DNA from: Nemopilema nomurai
Taxonomy: Eukaryota; Cnidaria; Scyphozoa; Rhizostomeae; Rhizostomatidae
NCBI GenBank assembly: GCA_003864495.1
Contig: ML133427.1
Coordinates: 2,189,247-2,253,246 of the forward strand
Reading direction: 5' to 3'
Length of the DNA: 64,000 bases
Part shown: positions 10,474-20,500 of the stretch, piece after piece
Position numbering within the stretch: position 1 is the first letter of the stretch
Layout: the number at the start of each line of letters is the position of its first letter
Position numbers and translations under genes: made by a program
Notes under the pieces: model-generated
Seen by the model: only the letters and a program-made list of their open reading frames with translations
What the model was told of the DNA's origin: nothing
Databases searched by the model: none

Positions 10474-13296
10474 CTGCAAACAAATCAAGTGACATTTTCT
10501 CCGACTATGCATAAAGGATGTGGCTGTAAACATTAGCTATTTAGGGTAAATTAACGAGAAAGAGCATTCAAATAGCTCCTATGTCCTACTTTATCCAAAG
10601 TAGACCAGTTTTCTAGACAAAATTTTGTCTTAGAACTATTGGTTTCTGAATAAGCTTGATTTCTGCAGACATAACCAGATAACATATAAATTCTCCGCAT
10701 TTTGACTGACACAGAGACAAAAGTCATTATGAATTAGGATAAAAATAAAATGATCAGGAATATATTTACATACGTAAATATCATCATGTGTAACATTTGA
10801 GTGAAGGTTTGCAATGGAAATCTTTGAGGATGGGCTCTAGGAATAAGAAAATAAATAATTTCTGCAATAAGTGAAGCAATAGTAACAGCTGCTTTAAACA
10901 GGTTTCAATACAGAAAAAGCAGAATATTTTTCATTTCTTTAATTCTTTAATTTTATTAATTTTTACTTTTAGGAATAAGATAAGTAAAAACTACTTTTGC
11001 ACTGAATCTCAGGGTTTAAGCTATCACTTCAAACAATGACATAAATCAAGAGTATGGTCTGTTACTATAATCTGAAATTGCTAAAGATCTACTGGTGTCC
11101 ATAAATAAACAATCTTGTATATACTTTTGAAAACATGACATCAGTGAGAACTTCTAGAATGCAATTTTAAGCCAACATGTTAGAAACCTTGAAATTATAA
11201 AGTAAGGCTTTGATTTACTCAGAGAATACTTTGTGTTGGAGAAGAAGATTTTATCACTTAAGGTTGCTTGGCATTGTTTTGGAAAAGTGACTACAAAGAA
11301 CCCAACTCTCCATTGTTCATGTACATAAAAGTAGATAACTCATAGTCTTTAACTGCGCTGTACTTAAAAACATTTTAGATAAAACTTCAAATCAACTTAC
11401 AGTGTGGTGGTTACTTTCTACCTCTGCAAGATGACTGGGCTGAATGTTTGTTGGTCTTGAGATTGGGTTTAAAGAAGGCAACCTTGCATGACCATTTCCT
11501 GAAGAAGGCTTTGTAGAATGTGCTGCTTTTCTCCTAGCTTCAAACTGGCTGTAATCGCTTACTTCATCAATTGGGTCATTTGCTGATTGTTTTGCTGTAA
11601 TCAAAAATGAGTCCCCAGACTGCATTGCTTTCCTGTGCTTTAGCCTGTCTGCATCTGTCTGCAGGGTTGTCACTTTAAGGGAGGTCCCTGTAAATGATGC
11701 CTTTCGCTCCTCTTCAGCTTGGACTTTTGAAATGATTTTCATTTGATTACCAATGAAAGACATCTCTCTTTTCTGAGCTAATGCTGCATGCCTCATCTGT
11801 TCTCTAGATTCTGCTAACTTGGCCTAGAATAACAATTGGGCCAAAAGTGAATATTCTTTATCTCTTGTTTCAAACTCTCTTCATCAAGTTCAAAATCTTC
11901 ATCACCGCCATTATCTTTGCCTTTTCCTGCATCCCCCCCAATTATTTGCATTTTATATATATTTATGTCAAAAACAAAGTGAATTTTTTGTTACCTACAA
12001 CAACAGGCACCTACGATTTTGAGGTGCCAAATGATGAAAAATGTGATGTCTATACGAAAGGCTTTTACAGCTGTTTTTTCCGACCTACACCATTCATAGA
12101 CAGGAAAAAACCCATTCCATGCGCCTCCTTTTTGATCCAAACACAACTTTGCCTTGGTATTATTAATGTCTGCGAATTTCAGTCTAGTCTAAATCGTAGA
12201 TACCCAGTCAAAATTTTAAAGAAAGTTTTTGTGGCATCAAAAGAGGACATGTAGCACTAAATGTGGGACCTTTGACATTTTGTTGGTTGAAAATTAACAA
12301 GGACGCATGCCCAATATAAGTATCATCAACAAGTTCAAGACTGGTCAATTGATGATAATTAGGAATGTTGACCGCCAAAAGAATTTGCACCAAGCCAACA
12401 TAAAATGACATAAAAAACAAGCTAAAATATGGAGGTTCACCTCACAAATGTTTCTTTGATATGCAATCCATGAATGGATTTAAAGAGGGTGTTGAGAATG
12501 GAGACCCACATTAAAAAGCAGTGGACAACATTTTCATTGTAACCAACAAGCATACAAGTCACATAAAGTTCACCATTATTCTAAATAGTAAATGGTTTTA
12601 TTCCTGATAGTGTGGTCAAAGACTTTTTGCTTGAGGCATAGAAATTTCAAGCCATGTGGTTGAAGTGTTAATTTAAAACACAATAAAATAAGGAGAAATG
12701 GCTCATTTTGTTAAGAAAGGTCACAGCTAGAAAGGGGGTAAAAACTTGATAACTGTGACAGAGTGTAACTTCTAAAAATGGCTGTAGAATATGTAGTGGA
12801 AAATATGTTGGAGCTTAAGTGAAAAACTCAATGCTATTCTTACTTTTGAATCAGCCTTTACTGTATCTGTTCCTCTCTTTCCATCGTACATTCGTTTTGC
12901 TTCAATCTTTCGTCTTGCATCGAAGGTTTTTGTGAACAGTTTAAGCTTCGCATTCTTTTCTACTGCAGGGGTTTTCGTGTGTCTTTTAACACCTTGCGCC
13001 ATTTGTCTGCTTGCAAGTCGCTGTCTGATCTGATTATTAGCTGCAGAGCTTCTTTTACTGCCAACTGCTGCTTCAAACCGCTTCAAATCAGCCATTTTCT
13101 GAGCAAGTCTTCTTCGCCTGCCAGGGTTGGGATCCTTCTTCAAAACAATATTTGACATATTTCTACGTCTGACTTGGTTATTTCTAAAACTATTTGAATC
13201 ATTCACCGTATTTCGCTTTATCCTAAACTTATTCCTTCCTTTTGCTAATTGTCCATTGCGCTTTTGATTCTGTTTGCCAAACCTTTTGTCATCCAT
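10315..13296 (-). CDS. POLDIP3: POLDIP3/SKAR homologue (gene span, 4 exons seen)
   Basis: The gene encodes a basic N-terminal half and a C-terminal RNA-recognition motif. In vertebrates POLDIP3 (SKAR, PDIP46) is a nuclear exon-junction and TREX-associated protein, an S6K1 target linking spliced mRNA to translation, and a DNA polymerase delta partner. Exons on the minus strand are 13296-12844, 11823-11401, 10836-10774 and 10473-10344, all joined in frame, giving about 356 residues before the end region (human about 421). The RRM reads ISIANLHSNVTHDDIY, then ELFSAVAPLKSARLTRHGVA, then AYKKYHGRNLDG, matching the POLDIP3 RRM in the same order. The N-terminal part has FDARRKI, a motif type seen in POLDIP3. 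The last coding step is uncertain: either the frame runs on for 9 codons to a stop at 10315, or a donor at 10343 (GTAGGA) leads to a small in-phase exon near 10213. It shares a promoter region with LYRM1. Confidence 0.85.
10774..10836 (-). CDS. POLDIP3: POLDIP3 exon 3 (start of RRM)
   Basis: A 63-nt exon of 21 codons, phase 0 at both ends, acceptor CTAG and donor GTATGT. It encodes SSKISIANLHSNVTHDDIY, the first strand (RNP2) and first helix of the RRM, which the next exon continues directly. Confidence 0.85.
11401..11823 (-). CDS. POLDIP3: POLDIP3 exon 2 (linker)
   Basis: 141 codons, acceptor TTCTAG and donor GTAAGT, phase 0 at both ends. Encodes residues 152-292: a charged helical start followed by a Ser/Thr/Pro-rich low-complexity linker before the RRM. 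Confidence 0.8.
12844..13296 (-). CDS. POLDIP3: POLDIP3 exon 1 (N-terminal basic region)
   Basis: 151 codons, ATG at 13296 (first ATG in the frame), donor GTAAGA after codon 151, phase 0. Very rich in Lys, Arg and Asn, with KTFDARRKIEAKRMYDGKRG near the end. Likely unstructured and nuclear. Confidence 0.85.
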
Positions 13297-13458
13297 CGCG
13301 GAGAGAAACAAATGGTATCTTTTACCGCCTTCCTGTAACCATGTCTGACGGCCTAAACTTCAAATAGGCAGTTTTCACACAAGTTGTATCTGTATCAAAA
13401 GGAGGCCAACAAAAAATGGACAACAACAAACATGGTGGGTGCAAATTGATTTGAAGCG
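13297..13458. promoter_or_regulatory. POLDIP3-LYRM1 bidirectional promoter region
   Basis: Only 162 bp separate the POLDIP3 ATG (minus, 13296) from the LYRM1 ATG (plus, 13459). The 5' UTRs and core promoters of both genes must therefore be packed here or overlap into the neighbouring exon. No TATA box is evident. A short upstream ATG on the plus strand at 13340 opens an 8-codon frame. Confidence 0.7.
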
Positions 13459-13608
13459 ATGTCAACCCGGGTAGTCTTGTCCTTGTATCGAAAGATATTG
13501 CGAACAGCGAGAAATTGGGAAGCTTTATCTGGCGACAAAAATGATACACTGACAGAGAAATGTTATATTGAACAGGAAGCCCAGCGGCTTTTCCGCAAGA
13601 ATACTAAT
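13459..13608 (+). CDS. LYRM1: LYRM1 exon 1 (LYR motif)
   Basis: 50 codons from ATG to donor AAT|GTGAGC, phase 0. Contains SLYRKILRTARNW and EKCYIEQEAQRLFRKN. Confidence 0.9.
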
Positions 13609-15526
13609 GTGAGCAAGTGTTATTTTTTTTTCCAGTAATCTGTCGACGTTTTGAGATATAAAAGGCAACAATAAATTCATACAAAAGTTTTCCTTTAGAT
13701 AAGAGGCAATAGTAATACTCAAGAAAGACTCTTACTTTTACTATTAGATTAATAAAATGACATTGATGTATACAGATATAAATGTTAAAAACCGAATTAG
13801 TTTTTTAATTTTCATTCCAGGGCTTTTACTTTGATTGTGATTAAGATTTTTTCTGTTTTGCAGGTTTACATAAGCTTGTCTGAGATTTAACCTGCTTTAA
13901 CAAATAATGTATATGATATGATAATTTCTTTTTAAGAACCTGAATTTTAGTAATTGGTTGCTACCATAACTCACATGAAAGGCCTTTTCAGTTAGTTGGC
14001 CTTACATAAGGATTGTGTAGAAAAATTATTTTTTCCCAGAAAATGCAGCATGGCATATATTATCAAAAAATTAATTTGGCTGGGAAGAACTCCTCTTAGT
14101 TATTAATTGTTTGAAACATAGTATAATAGCATAGGTTTGAAATTCACCATGTAATGTACAATTAAATTGTTCTTCAAATTCGTAGCAAGTTTTTTTTAGA
14201 AATCATGTGAAGTTTAAAAGCAGAGTAGTTTTAAATATTTTCTTCAGAACTTCTAATACATACCAAATGGTATGGGATAAAACATTTAAGTTGCAGAGTT
14301 TCATACACTTCATGCCTATAAAACTTGCAGAAATATTAGTTTCTCCTGCAACACAAATTTTCCAATTAAAAGTTTTGTAACTTCTCATGGAGTACAACTG
14401 ACAATGAGAAATTATCTGTTGACCAGAATGTGTCAAAATTGATATTAATTGCAACATTTACCTTCAATTAGATCAGTGATTCAGAGGAAATCAATTCAGC
14501 ACTAAGAGAAGGAGAGGCAAGGCTGGAACTAGGTGAAACTCAAGCCATTACTTGTAGTTGTGAAGTTTAGTTTGTAGGCTGCACCATACAAGGATAAAAT
14601 GAAATGATAAAGCAGGATGCTCTGATCCACGATTCTTCATTTTGTAAGCTTTCGGTCATTTTTGACATTGCATACTCTGGGACTGTCAGACTAAAAGTAT
14701 GGAAAAATTGTGTTTCCACTAATCTGTACTATTTTGAAGTTTGTTAGTGCATAACACTTGTCAAGCTTCACTTTGTAAAGTTTTTACAATCGTTATATGT
14801 GTTTGTGACTTTAATTGTATATGACTTTAATCTAGCCAAATTGTTTGAAACCCTGCCATTTTTCTACTTCCAGCCCTTCACTACAGAAACCCATATCCAA
14901 GACCAGTAAGAGCACAGAATAATTATTGTTCTTTGTGATGAAATGTATTGCATTTTATGGTTCTGTCGAAATAAATTGCCTGTAATTACATAATTTTACT
15001 TGTGTAAAATGAACTGACTTGGAAACAGTTGTATAGTACCCCAAGTTCTCCACCTGACTCCACTGTACATAGAGACTTACCAAATAAAACATAGGAGGGA
15101 AGAACCTTCTCTCCAATCCTCTGATTACTCCTTCTGAGCATCAACCACTGTGCTATGACTTGAGTTTGCCTTTATCCTTGACTGTCATCCAACCAATTTT
15201 GTTTGTGCAAAACTCTAATTAGCATAGACATTGTGTCTCATTCCCCCCCCTAATTTGGAGTCATGATAGGTGTAAACTGTCATTTTTCAGAACAATCTAA
15301 TTTATTATTTCTGACCAGCCTATGACATTATCATTTGACTTATAAATCTGGCAGAAAGCTAGAACCATCTCATGACAACAAATTTTCTTTTACACAGGTG
15401 AATGTGCCTCCTCTAGCTACTGCCCAGCTTGCAGGAAAGCAACTTGGAAAAGGCCAAAAAAGAAAGCGGAAGTCTGCCAAACCAATTTACATTCAATCCT
15501 ATAATGAGTATGATGAAACAAGTTAA
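13459..15526 (+). CDS. LYRM1: LYRM1 homologue (gene span, 4 exons, complete)
   Basis: A small LYR-motif (Complex1_LYR) protein. LYR proteins bind the mitochondrial acyl carrier protein and act in assembly of respiratory complexes or Fe-S delivery; the specific job of LYRM1 is poorly known. Exons 13459-13608, 14472-14532, 14874-14905 and 15398-15526 join in frame to 123 residues, against 122 in human. The LYR tripeptide is at residues 9-11, followed by the conserved LFRKN with Phe45. The tail SAKPIYIQSYNEYDETS matches the human tail pattern S-K-P-V-Y-L-R-S-x-D-E. The Lys/Arg-rich stretch before it (KGQKRKRK) is longer than I recall for vertebrates. Every splice phase is consistent and each intron is GT-AG, so the model is firm. 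POLDIP3 lies head-to-head on its left and MKK3/6 tail-to-tail on its right. Confidence 0.9.
14472..14532 (+). CDS. LYRM1: LYRM1 exon 2
   Basis: 61 nt between acceptor TTAG and donor GTGAAA, encoding ISDSEEINSALREGEARLEL plus one base of the next codon. Matches the third helix of LYRM1. Confidence 0.88.
14874..14905 (+). CDS. LYRM1: LYRM1 exon 3 (32-nt small exon)
   Basis: Acceptor TTCCAG and donor GTAAGA around 32 nt. Encodes ALHYRNPYPRP, matching the human segment G-L-H-Y-K-x-P-Y-P-R-P. Its length and phase fit both neighbours exactly. Confidence 0.9.
15398..15526 (+). CDS. LYRM1: LYRM1 exon 4 (C-terminus)
   Basis: Acceptor ACACAG, 42 codons and a TAA at 15524-15526. Starts VNVPPL and ends with a basic patch and the SAKPIYIQSYNEYDE tail. 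Confidence 0.9.
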   Translation: MNVPPLATAQLAGKQLGKGQKRKRKSAKPIYIQSYNEYDETS

Positions 15527-17430
15527 AATTTATCTACATACACACGCTGAACTTGCTAAACACACAATGATAATATTGATTGATATTCAGAGCCCAAAAG
15601 TTACTAATGGTTATAAATAAGGAGAGTACAAAGATGTCACAAAAATTTGCAAACAATTTCAATTTGATCAAAAATTGTGAAATAATGTCCTTTAGAATGT
15701 CCAAATTTTCCTTTAAGATCTAGTGAAAAATTAAGAAACTCATGAGAATATTATGCAAATACTCACAATTTGTATACAGCAGAATTCTGTGGAAAATCTT
15801 TCAGATAAGGTTTGTGACATAATCATCTAGTACCTTATTGCTGTGACTAAGTTGAAATGTGGAATGTAAATGTGGAATGGAAATGTGGAATGGAAATGTG
15901 TTTGTAACCTTAAGGGTTGTGAACAGTATGTTTTAAATGGTTGTTTCAATGCTCCTTCAGGTCATGTATGCTAGCAATAAGCTTTGTATGATCTACAATT
16001 TTTTCATTAAACATTTATTTTATATTGCATTTTGAATCATTCTTGAGCTCCAAACCAAACTTGTAAAAAATAACTGCAAATGTTATTGCAAACGCCACAT
16101 AAAAGGGAAGGTCTACATTTTATGAGACAATTGTGATTCCAAACCATTTGCAGTCAAATTACAACATTAGTTTGCTAAAGCAAGAACATATAAGAACATT
16201 TTTCAGGACCATATAAATTTAGCAGAATTTCCAATCATCAAAAATGGCAAATTGCTTTTCAAGATGTGAAACATGAGTGAAACTACTTGCCAATTAAACC
16301 TAAGGGAAATTAGAAAACTGGTACCTTAGGGTAAAACCGACTGCTGCAAAATATTTACTTAAAGACAGAATAGTTGAAGAAACAACAGAAAAGATGCTCA
16401 GAGCCCCAGAGTTTCTTGATTCAATATGGTGATTACTAGCAAATTTAATCCTCATGCAAAGAAAATGAAAACAAATAGCAAGTTCTAAGATTAATGTTAA
16501 TCTGCTAATGCCACTAATTTTTTTACCTTATTTTATTTACAAAGATCACAATGAATTTTGCTTTTAAATTCTCAGAGACTTGAAAAACTCGCAAAGGTTT
16601 GAATTAACTATTAGAGTTTATTTTTTCTGGTGAGGTAAAGACACTAGCCTCAAGTAGTTTGGTGTTGGGGGCAGTGCACCACACAGCAGTATAAAAAGTT
16701 GAAAACCTAAAAGACTATCCTGCCATTCTGTTAAATGCTATCACATTATTTACAGTTAAGTCTGTTCAGCAAATTATATAGCAAGGTTGTGATATAAAGC
16801 TATTAATTTATGGACACTGTATTTGACAGACTTGCATGTTTCCTCAGCCATAAAATTAAAGTATCAAAATAGTAGGATTCCAAGAGCAATATTAAACGTT
16901 TCTGAGGGGTTTTCTATGGAAAAAATATGGTTTGATGCGAAGGCCTCGGGACATTCTTAAAGAAACAAAGAATTTTTTTCTGGCAATCTCAACAAGCTTC
17001 ATTATATATTACAAGTGCAGAAGCCAACAAATGTATTTAACCCAAGCCTGTGAATATAAATTCTAAATCTTATTAAGGTTTACATTTTTGATGAGCAAGT
17101 TTCTAGAAATATCAAAAAGTAGGAAAAGGGTGGACAAACTGAATACTAAATTAGAAAGTTTTGCTAGTGATGTTTCTAGAAGTGCAAACTTATAAAGAGG
17201 TGTTTTAAACCACAAATTGATTACCAAAGTGCCCCCTTAAGCAGCAAAATTGACTCTAATGATATCTTTGATAGTAGAATGCTGGCAGGAGGGCTATATC
17301 GCAGAACTGAATTAAATCCAGATCTATTTCAATTAAGTTCCTGCTGATACTATTACAATGCTAAACAAAAAAATTCAAATGCAGATCACTAACTAGTTAC
17401 TTCCGGACCCTAATGAATGAAAGTTGTACT
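15527..17430. terminator. convergent 3' regions of LYRM1 and MKK3/6
   Basis: This AT-rich stretch lies between the LYRM1 stop (plus) and the MKK3/6 stop (minus). Possible poly-A signals nearly coincide: ATTAAA on the plus strand at 16006-16011 and AATAAA on the minus strand at 16014-16019. The transcripts may overlap or end back to back here. A 13-bp tandem repeat lies at 15854-15900. Confidence 0.45.
15854..15900. repeat. 13-bp tandem repeat
   Basis: About three and a half copies of a unit close to aaatgtggaatgg, in the LYRM1 3' flank. Confidence 0.75.
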
Positions 17431-17511
17431 CTAAACTTCTTCTAGGAATGGCCTCACAAAATCAGCTACATTTATGTCATCATCTTTGTACTTTGTGATA
17501 AATGTGTTATT
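17431..17511 (-). CDS. MAP2K6: MKK3/6 exon 12 (C-terminus)
   Basis: 26 codons and a TAG at 17431-17433. Encodes [19 protein letters not shown] and PFLEEV, matching the family's final helix. Confidence 0.93.
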   Translation of the reverse strand, partial: NNTFITKYKDDDINVADFVRPFLEEV

Positions 17512-20500
17512 CTAGACAAAAACAAAACAACCAATCTTAACCAAAATGCAAGAATTAACTCTCATGAAATTTTTAGCCAATATAGAATATACTGTTGTGT
17601 AGGACAAAAAATTTGCTTTTTCTTATGCTTTTTGGTTATGCTTTTTCTAGCTATTTTGTTTGAATTTTATCTTTGAAATATATTCCATCAACAAATAGCC
17701 ATCTTCACTCAAGGCCTAAATTTCAAATTCTTGATATCATGCAATTTTCTATAAATCACAAGGGTAGCATGTAGTGTACATTCTTGTAATCAAGTTATGA
17801 GACAACTAAGGAAACAGAACTTTCAACATCCCAAGATACTAAAATGTTTGCAAACATACCAACAAATCTGTGTAATATGGCCTTTCGCTGAAATCCTTCT
17901 TTAAACTACAAATATAAGCAATGAAAACTTTTGAGGATTGGAGAAGCCTATGTATGAAAGGAATGTATAACAGTAGATATATGTTGGGTTTGATTTAAAT
18001 TAGTGTTTTAATTTCTAAACATTTTTATCAAGGCATTCTAAATAAAATGTTTCAGATAAAATATGAGCTGATGATGCAATTTTCTTGTTATTTTGTTCTT
18101 GAAATGAATGATACTTTTTATTGAAGCATGTGTTATGGTAAGGTCTTAAGAAGGGTTGCAAAAACCCAGATGGGGAGATCAGTGGCTTTGAAGTTTAATC
18201 ACAAAAACATCAAGTACTGGACAATGAAAAGAAATTGCAAGGAAAAGAAGAGAGAATATTCAAAAGGATTACAAGAAAAGAAAAAAGTAAAACAGTTCAA
18301 ATCAAATTTACCATAAATCAACAAATGAGAGTAGATCTTCAGAATAACCAAAATCGGCTGGAATTGTTGGTGAAGGTCTTTCTACTACTGCTCTAAGCTG
18401 GTCAAAAGGTGTCTTCCAACCTTGATATGGAAAGTCGCCAGTTGCTATTTCTACCTGCAAAACATTTCATTGCATTTCAAAACAAGGAACAAAAGAGAAT
18501 ATTTCATACACTGGTGTACGAGTGGAGCAGGTTTATGTTGATGTAACAATGGTGCACACAGACTGGTTACTGGCCTTGAATCTAGGCAATGCCACAAGGG
18601 TTTTCTGTTAAATGGCTTACCGCAACAAGCCTTGCTGTCACATGTGGCCATTGCTCATCTCAAGGTACATGGTAATTTCGAAAAGGGGGTAAAGTTGGGT
18701 GTTTGTTTAAATCATCCAATTATCTTTGTCCTACATGAAGTAAGGGGCCTTCCACCAAATTGATGGACAATATTAATTGTAGGCAACACACTAAAAATCT
18801 CTATAACAGTTTTTGAGGGTAATAAATAATTCAATCACTTATATAAAAAATGTTGTATTCAAATCAAAGCAAATAGAAACTTGCCATAGTTATTCCAAAA
18901 CTCCACACATCTGACCTAATATCATAACCTTTAGCAGGCATTGATGGATCGATCCTTTCCGGCTGAAATGTAAAACATTGAAATTTTTCAGTTCACTTGT
19001 GTATAAAAGGCACTAGCATTTGTCTATTGATGGCAATTACATTAGCAGAATGTGCTCTTCCTAGCGTGATATGTAAATTCATTTTAATTAATCACTGTGG
19101 CTTTAATTTGTTGAGCATTTGAACAAAACTGTATTACATCTATATCTGCACGAAACTCAAATATATCCTCTGAATTTTCTATACACAGCATGTGCTTTAT
19201 TTCTTGCAAATGATGCTAAAGCTGCTATTTTAGAAAAAGGCTAAGTACTCACAGCCATGTAGGGCTTACAGCCTGCATCCATTGTCTTCGCCATAGAGTC
19301 GACAAGCTGACCAGATATCCCAAAATCACAAAGCTTCACATTGCCATTATAATTAATTAAAATATTTGAAGGCTTCACATCTAAAAGAAATCAAAAGCTA
19401 GTAAAGCAATTTTTCCATTACAATTTTGCTTACGGGTAACAGTACAAATATGCAATTTCAAAAAGCTGTCTTGCTTGTTGGAAAAATGTTACTCTATAAG
19501 TGAGAAAAATTTGGTGTAAGAGCAATCAAATTCACAAGCTGTGTGAATGCCCTAAAATATTGACGAATGTGGTGCACATTTTCCATATTAGGATGAAGAA
19601 TGTTGTGTAGCATTCCATTTGTTTCTTTTCAAGGACACCAACGACAGGGCTGCCATGTTCCTGAGCCCCAATCTTTGACACCTGAAGAATGTATCAGTGG
19701 CACCGAAAAAGGAGAGTGGCACATAATAAGAGAGTGGCACATAATAAATATAGCCATGTAGTAGTTAAAGATATATTAAGCCTCGCTGTGGGAAGGGGTT
19801 GCTTAATCAACGTTGGGTTAAAAGGAGGGGCTTATTATAGAGGAGGTATATATTTCATGGTGGGTGAGGGACAAACATTTATGTAAAGAGAAAAATGGTT
19901 AATAGCTCAGGCATCTGCCTCTCTCTATAAAGGCTCGACCAATGACTGTGTTACTTAAATTAGAAGGTTAGGCAAACTCGGGAATGAAAAGCATTGTTAC
20001 ATATGTCATTATCACTATTAATCTCTACAAAGTTGCTAATGCTATATATATAGTTAGACCTTGATATCTCAAACTTTCAAGGGAAATGGAAATTAGTTTG
20101 AGAAAGCGGTGGTTAAGTGATCAGGTTCAGAAAAAAACGTAACAGCCACAAAAGATTACTCTCAATAAGAAATAACGTCACTAATGCACAAACATCTTTA
20201 TATCCTTTTAAAGAACTGGGTTAACATTGACTGTTGCTGACGCAATACAAATTCACTTTCAATCATGCGTGTGTTTAAACGAAGTTTATGTCTAATTTCA
20301 CTTCCTTTCTCAAGAAAGACCTTACAGATATCCGATGTATTTCCCAATTTTTATTTCACAGAGAGGATAGCTCATTTTTTGTTCCTCTTCCTCGCCTTCT
20401 TTTATGGAGCCCCAATCATGTTTTATAAATTCTGCAAGAATGTCTTCATCATTAATGGTAGCAAAATTCTCGCATTGACTAACCACATGATCCAGCCTTG

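Noticed and set aside
11847..12254. 135-codon plus-strand frame in POLDIP3 intron 1
   Set aside because: Starts with GTG, has no motif, is rich in Phe/Ile as random AT-rich sequence, and lies inside an intron of the opposite strand.
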